Assembly: GCA_037176905.1 (NCBI GenBank)
Contig: JBBBWG010000471.1
Location: 1-37,743, forward strand
DNA length: 37,743 bases
Source: Azolla pinnata
Taxonomy: Eukaryota > Streptophyta > Polypodiopsida > Salviniales > Salviniaceae
Direction: 5' to 3'
A program made the position numbers and the translations under genes. The notes beneath the pieces are model-generated. The model was not told the DNA's origin. It worked only from the letters and a program-made list of their open reading frames with translations, and searched no databases. Within the stretch, counting starts at the first letter, position 1, and every line of letters starts with the position of its first letter. This document shows positions 10,101 to 21,571 of this stretch, piece by piece.

Positions 10101-11518
10101 ACAATTACCACACACATTACTCTGATGATTGTAATGGCGTGATATTTATACCCAACAGATATTCAAACAATACAACCGAGGTATACAGAATCTTTTCGTT
10201 TCTTTCATATTTAAAAGTAGGAAATTATGTGCATGATTCAAAATAAGTATGTATAAATAAGCAAGCATTCATGTTTATTTGAATTTCAGTTCTGGTAAGG
10301 GAACAGATGAAAGCTGAGCGGCAGTGTGGAGGCATTTTTAGATAAATAACTGAAAATTAGTTAAATAAACTAAAACACATTGGCAACAAAGTAGATCTCT
10401 GATTAGTACTTGATTAACTCATTTTCCATCATTATAAAAATTTGAAAAGTTTTCGTATCCTTATTCCAACATCTTTTGGCATAATAATCATGAAGGGAAA
10501 CCATCTAAATTTGATATTTCCTTTCTCACTATAAGTGAGTTTTGCCCCTCCCTTTGTTAGTTAGTTGAATGCCATCTTTATCCATTATCATTGAGCAGTA
10601 TGAATTTTCCAGCTCCAACTTCAGCCTCACCAGGCGATGTGTCCTGGAGAGGGAGATTCATTTTCTTAATTGATGTATCTATTAACTTTCCCAGGTGCTT
10701 CAAAAGGTGTTGGCCGGTGCTGACAATGAGAACCACACACTTCGTGAATGCAATGATAAATGTTGGGGTGAAGATCCCTGTCAAACTGATGAATCACATT
10801 ACTTCTTAATACCAGCATTTTCAAGGACTAGCGGTATTATACCTTCTATTTATTTGTTTTTGTTTCTTCTTTTCCTCCCTTTATCTTTTGTATTGGCTAA
10901 CATTAACCTGTTTTCACCGCAGATAAACATGTGGAAGGTGGTACACCTTCATTTGTACATCCAAAGGGAGACAATATCATACTGACTGAAGAAGCATATA
11001 TAAGCCGAATAGTGAGCAATGCACACTTACCTCCGCATCTCCCTTACACTCCTGCGTTAGTGTTCAGTGGAACCCTAATCAACTCATCTTTATTCTTCAA
11101 GCTCGAAAAGGATGCCAAACACATGTGGAACTGCGGCTGCGATGAACCGAAAATATCATCAAACAATGAGGAAATGCAGTACAACTTGGATGAAGCCACA
11201 AGAGCATATAGAAAGCTCGTGTTTGACTGTGTAAAGGAAGCTTTAGACTTAGATGTAAAGACAAAGTCATGGACTGTGGAGCACCATCTATCATCCGGCA
11301 CATCATACATGACCATGGGCATTTGCAAAAAGCTCGATGAATGGAAACGCATGGCATGTGGCATGAATGTTGATGATATGGTCGAGAACTCCATGAACAC
11401 CAGTTGTGGGAAGTGGGTGGATTTCTCTCAGGAGGTCTCCGAAGTTTCCATTAAACTTGAGACCCAAATTCTTGGTTATTTGATAGATGAACTTGTGATG
11501 GATATGGGGCTATGTTGA
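7188..11518 (+). CDS. TRM/LONGIFOLIA-related protein with DUF4378 (1008 aa)
   Basis: Exons are 7188-7365, 7983-8056, 8141-10180, 10695-10833 and 10923-11518; reading phases close at all four junctions. Exon 1 encodes GRGSCAAIFLQLFDWN (about residues 29-44), matching the N-terminal signature of this plant family. Exon 3 carries VAKLMGLESMP (residues 120-130), the VARLMGL motif, after a Lys-rich run. A long Ser/Lys-rich, probably disordered middle follows. Exon 5 encodes DUF4378 (about 825-1000), with FDCVKEALDL, DEWKRM, GKWVDF and a C-terminal helix ending in LIDELVMDM. Members of the TON1-recruiting-motif superfamily bind the TON1/PP2A complex and act at cortical microtubules; that role is inferred from family membership. 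The start ATG at 7188 precedes the conserved block with no stop between. Confidence 0.85.
7474..7847. repeat. 187-bp tandem duplication in TRM intron 1
   Basis: Two consecutive copies, 7474-7660 and 7661-7847, each begin CAATAGATATGCAC and end TCATTGCAG or GCATTGCAG. By eye they are highly similar with few substitutions and no length difference. They fill most of the intron 7366-7982 and each ends in an AG acceptor-like sequence. Confidence 0.92.
8057..8140 (+). other. 84-base in-frame intron of the TRM gene
   Basis: Donor CTT/GTGAGT and acceptor TGTTTCAG/AG bound an intron whose length is a multiple of three and which contains no in-frame stop. Translated, it gives a hydrophobic stretch unlike its charged surroundings, which supports its being an intron. 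Retention would add 28 residues without breaking the frame. Confidence 0.75.
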
Positions 11519-12576
11519 TTGAGCAAAGCACACTGTAAAGAATGCTTTTGTTCTGTTACTTGCCCTCTTCATCATCCTCATCTCTTTCTTGCAAGAGGCA
11601 CGTGCCATTTGTAAATTGATGCACATAACTGAAAATGTTACATTCCTTGCAATCGGAAGATTTGTCTTGTATAGTGGTGTATTCTGACTGCATTTACAAA
11701 TTTGATGCATGTGAACCTTATAAAAACTAACTGCATTCGCATGTTGCTGATGCTGTAACGAGAATCCTGAATGTCAAGCAAAAGGCTCTTTGTTTCTACT
11801 GTCCTAGTCCATTCAGCTCAGTGATGTTTTTAATGCAAGTGGCACTTGTTCTCCTTGTCCTTGTCCTTGTCCTTGTCCTCCTTCTTCATCTATGCATGCC
11901 CAATGAGTGAATTGAACACCAGTGAGATCATCATAGTCTTGCATAGCCCACCTCTTGAAACTGATAAAATCATGGCCTTCGATGCTACTTTCGCTGCTAA
12001 TAATGGGCACCAAATCCTTGCGATCTCTTATCTTTGCATCGGCCGAAGATCTAGCTAGGCTCCGTAGATTCTCGCGACTTCTTGTTACACACAAGATGGT
12101 GGGCAAATGCTGAAGATAAGATCATATCTGAAAAGGCAATGAAGCATATGATTGCCTAACAAGCCTCCCATGATGATCGAACTGTGGATTGTACCAGTGC
12201 CACCATCATCATCATCAACCTATGGTGAACCTATATATGTGTAATGTATGCATGTGAGTGTGTATACATGCATGCATGCATGTACACACACATGCATGCA
12301 AACAACAAGTATGTACAGAAAACCATGGCAAGAACCGGAAATGGAGTAGTTGCGGGACAGAGAAATGGTGCGTCTCTGACGAAGGATTCCTTCTCCTTCT
12401 TCTTCTCCTTCTCCTTCTTCTGAATCTTCTTCTTCTGAATCATCAGAATGCATGTTTTTTGCCCTTCTTCAAGCACCCTGATCATCCTCACCCTCATCCT
12501 CGTCTCAATCCAAAGCAACAAACACAAGCCAAGAAGCAGACAGGATCAGTCGGAGAAAGAACAGGGACGCCAAAGC
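11519..12576. other. TRM 3' UTR and intergenic DNA
   Basis: No exon was recognised. The stretch contains a TCCTTG hexamer run (about 11849-11880), an ATC run near 12205-12217, a TGCATGCATGCATGT alternating tract with CA repeats (about 12245-12305) and CTT-rich runs (about 12390-12440). Confidence 0.6.
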
Positions 12577-13541
12577 ATGAGCCTATGCAGGTAGATTGCC
12601 GTTGTGTTTTCCTTCCCCCCAAAAAAACCCATTTCAATCTAGTGGATTTCTCGCTCTTCTTCTTCTTCTTTTCTTTCTTTCTCAAATCATGCTCTACCAT
12701 CTGTTCCTTCTGCCATGGTGAATCCCCCTCCCCGTCATGAAAACCGGTTGATTGCCTGCAGTTGGGACTGATTCTTCACATAACTGCCCATCTCCCCATT
12801 TGCTCTGTGTGGTGCTTGATCCTGTAACCCTAAACCGCTAAGCTTGTCTTTCTTTTCTTTTCACCTCCACAAGTTTCTTCAGCAGTGCTTAAAATTAGCC
12901 CCCATGGATCCATCGATCAATTTCAGACCACCCACCATTGATCGATGGATCGATCAGTCGAAGAGAGCATCATACAAATCAATCAAAGCCTATCTGACGG
13001 AAGAGCGTTCAAGAAGCATGCCCTGACATGGAATTTGTGGGGATTGCATCTGATAACCTTCTAGCATTGCATTTGATGGCATAGCTGCAATCGCAAAAAA
13101 AAAAAGGCTTAGTAAATCGGCTTGATCGAATGCAGATTACTACGATTCCCCGCACTCTTTGTTGCTCTGCTGTCGTTATCGCTGGAGGAGGCTGTGGAAT
13201 CTGAAGCTCGGAGCTCTAACCACAGCAGATGCATGTTCACGGACCGGGGCTCTTGCAAGAGCGCCCTTGGGAGCAGCTGCGAGTGGTGCGAATTGCCCCA
13301 GGAATGCTATCGCAAGGAAGCCGTGTGGAAGCTGGGCGCAAGCTGCAATGGCTCTCAAAGAAGGAAGCTGAAAGAATTGCATGATTGTGCCGATGTGATC
13401 GACAAGGAGACATGCCTCCGATTCGATCACTGCAGGTGGTGCATAAGCGATGCCCTTCATGACGGCTGTTTCAAGGCTTGGGAGGCCAGGAAACTGCCCT
13501 CTCGTGTGTACAGTTGCATAAACAAAAACTCCAATGAATAG
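12577..13541 (+). CDS. Small secreted protein with two six-cysteine modules
   Basis: The main exon is 13136-13541, after a GAATGCAG acceptor. It encodes a hydrophobic LLRFPALFVALLSLS segment and then two modules, C-x7-C-x7-C-x2-C-x5-C-x12-C and C-x8-C-x5-C-x2-C-x8-C-x15-C. Both contain a CxWC core (CEWC, CRWC), resembling plexin/PSI-type cysteine knots. The exon starts in phase 2, so the Met must come from upstream. My proposed first exon is 12577-12590 (ATG at 12577, donor CAG/GTAGAT), which joins in phase and completes a signal peptide beginning MSLCRLLRFP; this exon is tentative. I recall similar plant proteins with a conserved C-terminal half (pattern C..CRWC..LxDxCF..A..LP..V.SC), function unknown. 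Predicted to be extracellular or in the secretory pathway. Confidence 0.65.
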
Positions 13542-14090
13542 TCTTTCAGCTCGGTATACAAGTTACAGCTGTTTCATGATCAATCTTTCCAACTCATGAA
13601 ATCCTGCTTAATACGATCATGGCATTGCCTGCAACAGCTTGTATGAAACAATCTTTCNNNNNNNNNNNNNNNNNNNNNNNNNNNNNNNNNNNNNNNNNNN
13701 NNNNNNNNNNNNNNNNNNNNNNNNNNNNNNNNNNNNNNNNNNNNNNNNNNNNNNNNNAACAGCTTGTATGAAACAATCTTTCCAACTCATGAAATCCTGC
13801 TTATGATCATGGCATTGCCTGCAACAGCTTGTATAAAACAAAGTTCAATGCGCAGTCTGTCTTCCAGCTCGGTGTGCAAAGAGCTGCTCATGATCAATCT
13901 TTCCCAACTTCTGAAAATCCTGCTTAGAATTAATTGTGAAGCTTGGCATTGCCATGTAAAAAGCTTGCAACAGTTGTATAAAACAAACTTGAATGCGTAC
14001 TAAGTCTGTCTTTCAGCTCGGTATGCAAAGAGCTGTTCATTTCCAACTCATGAAAATTGTGAAGATTGGGCATTGCCTTGTAAATTAGAT
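13542..14090. repeat. Tandem repeats following the Cys-rich gene
   Basis: The core AGCTCGGT(A/G)T(A/G)CAA recurs at 13548, 13866 and 14015; the last two are 149 bases apart. Between them a shorter unit with AACAGCTTGTATGAAACAA, CAACTCATGAAATCCTGC and ATGGCATTGCCTGC repeats; the copies at 13758 and 13823 are 65 bases apart. The array begins within a few bases of the stop codon, so it forms the 3' UTR or downstream flank. Confidence 0.85.
13658..13757. other. Assembly gap of exactly 100 N
   Basis: One hundred consecutive N, the usual placeholder for a gap of unknown size. It lies within the 65-base tandem repeat, with the same sequence (AACAGCTTGTATGAAACAATCTTTC) on both sides in part, so the true array length is unknown. 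Confidence 0.98.
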
Positions 14091-14541
14091 AGTTTTGTGG
14101 TACACAATTGCAAAAGAGAATCCAAGAATTCTTCAGTTTCTTGAGCAGATTGTTCTTTATCCTCCAATGCACAGCCGATCAAAGAGTTGGTCACCTTCAC
14201 ACACACATATATATATCAAGAGTATTTGTATCTGAAGAAGATGATCCCAAAACATGGAATGTAACTGCCACCACATAATCCAATAGAATTAAAAGGATTT
14301 ACACATAATAAGTGGATGCGAGATGTATTAGCTCAGGAAAGGTTTTATGCCATGCAAAGATGATGAAACAACATCCTTGAAACAGTGAACGTTTCGACCA
14401 ACCAGTGATTTGGACTCCTGCGTATACATTATGAAGCATTTTCTCTACAGATGTTTTGGGTTCTAATTTGTTCTCTGGTTTCCTGGTAAAGAATCGAAGT
14501 CCACAGAATCAAAACATTGTCGGAAGAATCTCCATAAGAAA
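14091..14541. other. Intergenic and 3' region between convergent genes
   Basis: This stretch lies between the Cys-rich gene (+) and the mannosidase gene (-) and should contain the 3' UTR of the latter. There is a short (CA)n(TA)n run near 14197-14216. I see no coding sequence. Confidence 0.6.
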
Positions 14542-17500
14542 CTAAACCATGCCTATTCTTTGCTGGCTGTGCTCCCACAAGAGCCGAAGCTTCAATGATT
14601 GTATCTCCATGGGAGCCAGACTGATGAGCTCTTTCTCAACAGCAGACCCACCGCCCCGTTGTTTCCTACCCAACACGACAAGCCTCGAGAAGTCTTCAGC
14701 TCTGTCATGCAACAAATTCAACGAACAGGTTTTCACTGACGACACGGTGAGATGATCAAAGATATCAGAAGTGCTCATATTTGCATCCGACATCCGGATA
14801 CAATCTGTCCGACCTCTCCTGCAAAATGAATCATCCCATCCTCGGCGGTGCAGCGTTAGAGCATATTCTGCCTTTTCAGAATATTCCACAGCTTTGAAGC
14901 TTACTACGTGCAAATCACACGGGAAGTCCGCTGCTAGCGGTGCAAACTTCTTCTGGAGAGGAGCTCTTTGAGCATTCGAGGAGTTCTCGATTCGGCCGAA
15001 GAATGAATGTGTCGGATAGTTTAGTTGAGCTGACACTCTGTGGGAAAGTAACGATGGCACACGTGGTGTTGATGCAACGATAGTGGGCACCGATGTGATA
15101 TTCGTCTCCAGAAGAATGTGAAACATCACATCCATTGGACGATTGTCGAGCACACCTTGGCCCAGCCCTCGCTCATCATCTCTCGTTAATCTCCTGTCAA
15201 GCATCACTTCGATGGTGCCACTTCCCAGGCTTGTGACACTGACAGCTTGACGAGAATGTAGTGAGAATCGGCGCCCCTCTGATCCTTGCAAGAATGCGAG
15301 AGATGGCATTGGGTAGTAGTTCCCTTGGAGCGGGATCTTCCCCTGATAATGCCTTGCTATGGTTTGATACCCATTGAGGTCCGAGAAGAATGTATTTTCG
15401 GTATCCAGATCTGTTTTGAATCTCACGATCAACTCTTTGTCATTGTAGTCATAGCCTAGTAGCTCCACATGGTACTCCATTTCAGCCATCAATGCTTGAA
15501 CAGAATCACTCACAGTGTAAAGCCGAGCCGTTCGATGAGCTGGAGAAGGGTTCCATGAGGTTTTCGGCATTGTAACTACCTCTTGCATCAGAGTCCCAAT
15601 AGTGACTACCATTGAACCACCTGGGTCAACTATCGATTTAGCTTCTCCAACTGGTTTGAAGAGATAGGCTCCACTCCCAAAGCTAGAGTAGAAGGCAATG
15701 TCTTCTTTCAATGAGATTTCAATGCCATCCCTATCATTTTGCAAGTGTTTCAACAGCCCATCTTGAACCGAGAAGGTCATCACTTGATATTGGTTACTTA
15801 TTTTGACCACCTCTTCCTCTATTTGTACGCATTCATAAGGGGGTGGACATGAGAATGCTGCATCTGGAGCATTAGAGAACTTCACAAGTGCTTGATTCGC
15901 AGCCTTACAGGACATTGAATCCTTTGAAACTGAAATAAAGAAGGTTTGGATGCCCATTGGTGGAATACGAGCTAGCCAATGCAAACGGTGCTTGCCGCTA
16001 CTCATGCTCCTGCCACTCTTATCATTCGACCATTCAGGGCTTACTTGACTTCCAATAGGCTCCCATTCACCACTCATAACACACACATCTGCCCTCTCCA
16101 CAAGGACCATCATGACCTGATTTACGGCCTCTTCAAGGGGGTTGTAAACCACCACTCTCTGTACTTCATCGTTCCTGACACTAACGACCTTCTTAACCGC
16201 TGGCATATCATGTGAGATATAACCTTTCTCTGGTGTGAATACTTCCAAATTCATGTTCGTACATGCGCCTTCCAAAGATCCTCGACTAAGCATGGCCGCC
16301 ATACCCTGTGCCATAAATATTTTCAAGTTCAGAAGGGCTGAGTGCATCTTCTGCGCATAATCAACAACCACATGGTTTTTTGCGGTGCCAGTTATGCCAT
16401 CGTGATGCTGAAACAATGCGAGCGTCCGACGAGCAGTTTCTAGCTTCTCTTTTGATGGAAACGGAAAACTGTTCTGATCTGATGGCTGACAATAGGCCAA
16501 TGAGAGAGAATACAAAATATCTGCTGCCCTCAAGGTTTCTTCCAGAATACGGTCCATCGACTTGTAGAATGGGCGTGACACATAATAGCCACTCCAATAA
16601 TCCTGCTGTCTATCAGCATATGTGAAAAAATCACCGGAAAGAGATGGGAATTTCACCTTCCCTTTCCGGGTGGCCATCTCTGCCTTGGCAGCCACAAAGT
16701 AATCTTCGAGAGTCCCAAACTGCAATTCAGCCTTGAACTTTGTGTGTGTATTGATGTAATCAAAGATCTTCTGATAATTCTCGTACTGGAGATCGGCTTC
16801 TGCAATGGTACTATACCGGAAATCATCTCCGAGTGGCACGAGCAGAGTATTAGTCTTGTATAGTGTGGATTTCTTCCTGTATTGATCCAACAGCTTTTCA
16901 GCTCTCTCTTTGATATTATCCAAAGTTATCCTTTGAGGGTCCTCCCCCCATGGACAATGTTCTGCTGCACCGAACCCAGGAAGACGCCAATAATCGAACT
17001 GGCAGCATACAGCTGGCTCTGGACCGCATGTATGTGGGATATCATAAGAGTAGAATGGCATCATATGGCAGAAAATGTCGGTTCTATTGTACTTATCCCA
17101 GCTCTGTCTCCAGAAGAACTCCAGATTCGTTTCTCGTGCAAGAACCTTTTTCACCTCGTAATGAGTTCTCTGTATGAGCATATTTTGGAAGCCCATTTGT
17201 TTTAGTAGGTATGCCATGGTTGGGGAGTGGCCAAAGGGATCTATAGCCCAAGAATTCTTTGGAATGACTCCCACAGTCTTATGAAGCCAATGGTTTCCCT
17301 CAGTAATCTGCCAAATGATTAATGATTGCATTACTTTATTTGAGGTAAGAACCATGGAGGTTGAGAAAAGAAACATAAAAAATGGGATGATGAAAGAAGG
17401 AACAACATACTTGTTCGATGATTGCATAATAATGAGAATTAGCCTGTCAAATCCACAGAAACGTGTCTATTAATATCTCAGTTAAATCACCTTGAATTTG

Positions 17501-19489
17501 AATATTATCAGCTCCAAATGAATGATTTGATCACCACAAAATCATTGATGCAGCTGATAAAGAACAGTTTTTTTAAGCACATACAGATGATGTGCAGTTG
17601 AAAAAGAGTGAACTGATCTCACTAGAAAAAGCAATGTTACTTATCCATTCAAAGCTACATGAGATGTTCTAGTGGTATCGTAGCTAGAAGAAAGGAGTCT
17701 CATAACTCTTTTATTGCAGGATACTCCAATTTCAAGATTTACTCAATTTTGATTCATCTCTTCTAGGCATATCTATTCTAGAATGTCTCCAATAAGTATA
17801 TTCCATTGGGCACAAATATACCGTCACCTTTGACAACCATACATACAACAACTAAAAGAACAGTGTGTATTTTGTATAAAATACCTCATCATTCATAACC
17901 CAGCCACCGCCAACAATTTCAAGCTGACCATTTTCAACAAGCCTAATAAAATCCCTCTTTTCAGCATCAGTTGCATCTTTCCACCAACGCTCCAAGTAAG
18001 ACACTTCTTCCCATATAAATTTGCGTCGTTTGTCCTGTGTTGATAGAGAGAGTTACGCATCATTTTCTTCCTCTGGAATACCTATGAGACTAAAAGTGAA
18101 ATTTTAATACATGGTGACTCTTACTATTTTATTTCAAAACCATTGCAATCAGGAATGCACATTGTAGTCCTGACAGATGATGACCTAGACTTCAAACCCT
18201 AACAACGGATGATAGCTCTAGCTAATCCTAGAAGAGCATGAATGATTACAACGCAAGCACAACATAAGATGCATGTTCTGAAAAAGCAAGCGTCCTGTGA
18301 CGAATAAAACTCCAGATAGACTACATCGTCGATGATGTAAAATAATATAATCACACTCAGGGAGATGCAAATAAATCCATATTTGTGATCTCTTGAAAAA
18401 GGCTATGAATAATCTCCCCTATCAGTATCTACAGCTTGCTTTTCTAGGACCATGGTTTGTTGTGGTGCTTTCACAACAAGTTCACGACACCATATACAAT
18501 GACATCTATAGGACATAATGATCATATCAGAAAACTCCTAGAGGAAGGTTAAAAAAGCCCATCTTGGTCATCTACCATACAAAACATTTACAATTATAAC
18601 ATAATGGGCATGGTTGCTGCATAACCCAAATGATGTATTTCATTTTTTCTCTAAAGAGAAGATGTATTTCACATGGAGATGAAATAAATAGTGACAATTG
18701 AGACTAAACACAATAATCATTGAGATGTAACGTTATAGAGAGCATAACCACAACTGCTCATGAGATAGGTTTTCCATCGTTATCTCTAAACTTCTGATAA
18801 GTGCGTACCCCATATTAATTGAGATTGGATTCAATTAAAATCAAGACATCCAGACCAAACTACAATGACCATGGACAGCATAGACACCAAAATAATACAA
18901 TAATCATGAGATCATAAAGAATATATATGTAGGTGATGATAGAGATTGAAACATGATGACGATGGTGACAAAATGTAAGATGAGTAAAATGGAGTACCTT
19001 CCGAAGCGCCTGAACGATGGTGGATAGGATCTTGCCAGATTGTTCTTGATAATACTCTTCGACGGTTCGAATCCATCCAGGGTCATTGTGAGAGTGTGGA
19101 ACGACGAAAACACGAAGCTTCTGCTTGTTCCATTCATCGCCTACATACGTAACATTCCACCCTTGTTTCCAAGCACCCCCATCGAGGTCCTCGAACGCGA
19201 TCGATTCGTAGAGGTCGCTCATCTTTACGTCTGCCTGGGCCTCGGACAAATCGAACCCGATCGACGGCGTGACCACCTCGGGGGGAGCGAAGAGCACCAT
19301 GGAGGAGTAGAGACCCCACAGAAGGGCGAGGAGAGCGCACGCAAACACGAGCACAAAAACCCTAATCCGCGAAGCAGAGATGTCTTGCAAGACTCTCCCC
19401 CGCCGGCGGGGCGGCTTGGGTTTGTCGTCGTACCTCGATGTGGGAGATAGAAGCTTGGAGGAAGCCGAGCGTCTGGAGGAGGCGGCCAT
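14542..19489 (-). CDS. GMII: Golgi alpha-mannosidase II (GH38), 1146 aa
   Basis: Exons on the minus strand are 19489-18998, 18034-17885, 17443-17411 and 17307-14542, all phase 0. The protein is type II: a short basic cytosolic tail, one membrane segment (about residues 43-66) and a lumenal domain. GH38 landmarks are VVPHSHNDPGW (129-139, zinc ligands His134 and Asp136), NSWAIDPFGHS (nucleophile Asp248), SGDFFTYADR (probable acid Asp451) and FQHHDGITGT (ligand His527). These match the known Drosophila enzyme residues by motif. By family, it trims GlcNAcMan5GlcNAc2 to GlcNAcMan3GlcNAc2 after GnTI in complex N-glycan formation. The length is close to the Arabidopsis enzyme. ATG 19489 has a strong GCCATGGCC context; the open frame upstream to 19522 has no ATG. 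Exon 3 is only 33 bases. I have high confidence in identity and model. Confidence 0.95.
17411..17443 (-). other. GMII: 33-base microexon of the mannosidase gene
   Basis: Acceptor TTTGACAG and donor GTATGTTG (minus strand) bound 11 codons, ANSHYYAIIEQ, which bridge GGWVMNDE of exon 2 and ITEGNHW of exon 4. This restores the family sequence exactly; without it the conserved block would be broken. Confidence 0.9.
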
Positions 19490-20260
19490 GGCGGGGCGTT
19501 GCAGCACGGATTCCAATGTCAAGCAAGCGGGTTCTACGCAGGGAGTGAATCTGTCAGAGGAGAAGAAACCATGGCGGCGATGGCAGCTCAGTAGCAGCAG
19601 TACAGTGGAAGCTTTGAGCAGTGTAGATCTCGAGACATGTTTTCAGTTATACGAAGCACATGCATGCATGCATGCATGTATGCATGCGCATGCATCCATC
19701 CATACACATGCATGCAGCACGCACATACACATGCATGCGCATGCATCCATCCATACACATGCATGCAGCACGCACCTACACATGCATGCACATACATGCA
19801 ACACGCACATGCACATGCATGCACATACATGCAGCACGCACATGCACATGCATGCACATACATGCAGCACGCACCTGCACATGCATGCACATACATGCAG
19901 CACGCACCTGCACATACATGCACATACATACAACAGATGCATACACATACATGCACATACAAACAATACGCACATGCACATACATGCACAGACGAACAAT
20001 ACACACATACACATACATACACATGCATGCAACACATACATACACATGCATGCATAGAACACACACACACACACAACCATACATGCATGCATGTGCATGC
20101 ATATGTTACATTATATATATGTAGGCATACATGTGTAATTTGTCGCCATCACGCGCCGCAGTTTTGCCGAGATCGACGTTGGAGATCGTACTTGTACATG
20201 CCCACGACGTGATCTCGATCGCCGGAAATCTCCGCATTCACGATTGTGTGTACATTGAAC
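19490..20260. repeat. ATGCAC-rich minisatellite upstream of the mannosidase gene
   Basis: From about 19651 to 20110 the sequence is almost purely CA, TG and ATGC steps. A 33-base unit (CAGCACGCACCTGCACATGCATGCACATACATG) has copies starting at 19799, 19832, 19865 and 19898; earlier copies at 19715 and 19766 are 51 apart. The tract lies within about 160-620 bases upstream of the ATG, so it falls in the promoter or leader. The alternating purine-pyrimidine pattern could adopt Z-DNA. Positions 19490-19650 and 20111-20260 are unique sequence without a recognised gene. Confidence 0.85.
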
Positions 20261-20308
20261 CCTTCTTCTTCTTCTTCTTCTTCTTCTTCTTCTTCTTTTT
20301 CTTTTTCT
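20261..20308. repeat. (TTC)n microsatellite
   Basis: About eleven TTC units are followed by a T-rich end, in the shared upstream region of the divergent mannosidase and PGP synthase genes. Confidence 0.9.
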
Positions 20309-21571
20309 ATAAATGTATGTTTATATTAAAACAACATGACAATACAAAAAACCAACGCTATTGAAATTACTTTGAAAAGTAGCGATATATGATAAGGTCA
20401 ACCTTCTAAGGTGCTGCAATACAAATCGACATAAATCTAACTCATTTAGGGACAATGTTCTCATAGAACATAACTATGAAAACTGTCAATTCAACTTCCT
20501 TTTTATCTTACATAAATGTTGTGGTGACAAAATATTCCCAATTATTGATGTGACAATGTATGTATATATGTGCATGTGTCTATTTGTGTGGCTATAATCC
20601 TTACGGTCAACTACATTGTTAGTACATAAAGACAATTGGGAGAGATTGATGAGTTTGGTGGTGTAATTATTTCAATCCAAGATCGTTGCGGATGGCGGCT
20701 AAATTAATCAAGCTAGTGATTGACAAGACCAAGCACTTGTTTGATTACATTGGATATTGAGGAGGTGTGAAATCAACCACGTAATCGAACCAAATACTAA
20801 GCAAACCAGTTGCCCAAGGGATCGATCCAATAGATCGAGGAGGTTGGTTGCCCATCAAAGCTTCATTTAGATTCTGCTTCCGTCTAGTTGAATGGAGAGA
20901 GCATGATTCAATTAGCGGCAGATAAAAGAGGGCAAGAACCGAACCAACGGAAGATTTAGCACTCAAAGCTCAAAGTTGGGGAGTGATTAAGGAGGTGTTT
21001 ACATGAGATTGTTGGGAGGTTAAAGAGGCTAATCATGGAACTAACACAGAGACCCAAAAAAAGACTGATTGCTAGAGCACATGGAGATTTAAGGACTAAT
21101 TTGATCGGAGGTCGACCGCTGAGGCAACAAGAGGTCAAACGAGGTGATCTGCGAGCGATCAAAGAGATTAATTACACGATTAACAGAGAGGTAAAGGAGT
21201 GTAATCGCACGATTAGCGGGAGAAGGAGGAGCCGAACAGCACGATTAGCGGGAGGTATAGAAGGAAGGCTAAGCTAACTACGCGATCAAGCTTAGGTAAT
21301 TAGCAGGGGGTAGAAAATGGAAGGCTTAGGCTAGGCTAATCAGGGAATTAGTGGGAGGTGTGAAGAAAGGGTAATTAGGGGATTAGGGTGTGAAGGAAGG
21401 CTAATCACGTGATTAGGGGGAGATAAAAATATGTTAATTAACCTCGGAAGATTAAGGAAGTTAAGCAAAGGTTAAGAGCTGGAAGGGGATAATACTGTAA
21501 ATACGTGAAAGTAGTAGAGCACAGCAGAGAAGCGAAGGAGAAGAAGGAGAAGGAAGAAGCAGGAGACAGCT
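20309..21571 (+). promoter_or_regulatory. 5' flank of the PGP synthase gene
   Basis: No exon was recognised. The left part (20309-20640) is AT-rich unique DNA. From about 20985 to 21440 the sequence carries a degenerate short repeat with GATTAGCGGGAG, GAAGGAAGGCTAA and CTAATCA motifs, for example near 21215, 21240, 21345 and 21410. A GATAAAAATATG stretch at about 21422 is a possible TATA region. The last 80 bases before the ATG are GA-rich and probably leader. Confidence 0.5.
20983..21036 (+). repeat. Dispersed repeat copy, left (sense)
   Basis: The order GATTAAGGAGGTG, GATTGTTGGGAGG, TAAAGAGGCTAAT matches, in inverted orientation, the two copies at 28076-28137 and 28167-28218. Similarity was judged by eye. 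Confidence 0.6.

Noticed and set aside
8000-10246. Single-exon reading of the TRM gene starting at ATG 8000
   Set aside because: It omits the conserved SCAAIFLQLFDWN exon, reads through a clear GTGAGT...TTTCAG intron, and overruns the donor at 10181, losing DUF4378.
13542-14090. Possible CRISPR-like regular repeat
   Set aside because: The units are contiguous diverged tandem copies without unique spacers, in a plant nuclear context.
17308-17427. N-terminal extension of the large mannosidase exon beginning at a Met codon at 17427
   Set aside because: This is intron translation. The family sequence continues instead through the 33-base microexon and exons 1-2.
19490-19522. Upstream in-frame extension of the mannosidase start
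   Set aside because: It begins at TTG rather than ATG, and the ATG at 19489 has strong context.
19588-20212. Several overlapping frames of His/Met/Cys-rich repeat peptides on both strands
   Set aside because: All are translations of the ATGCAC minisatellite.
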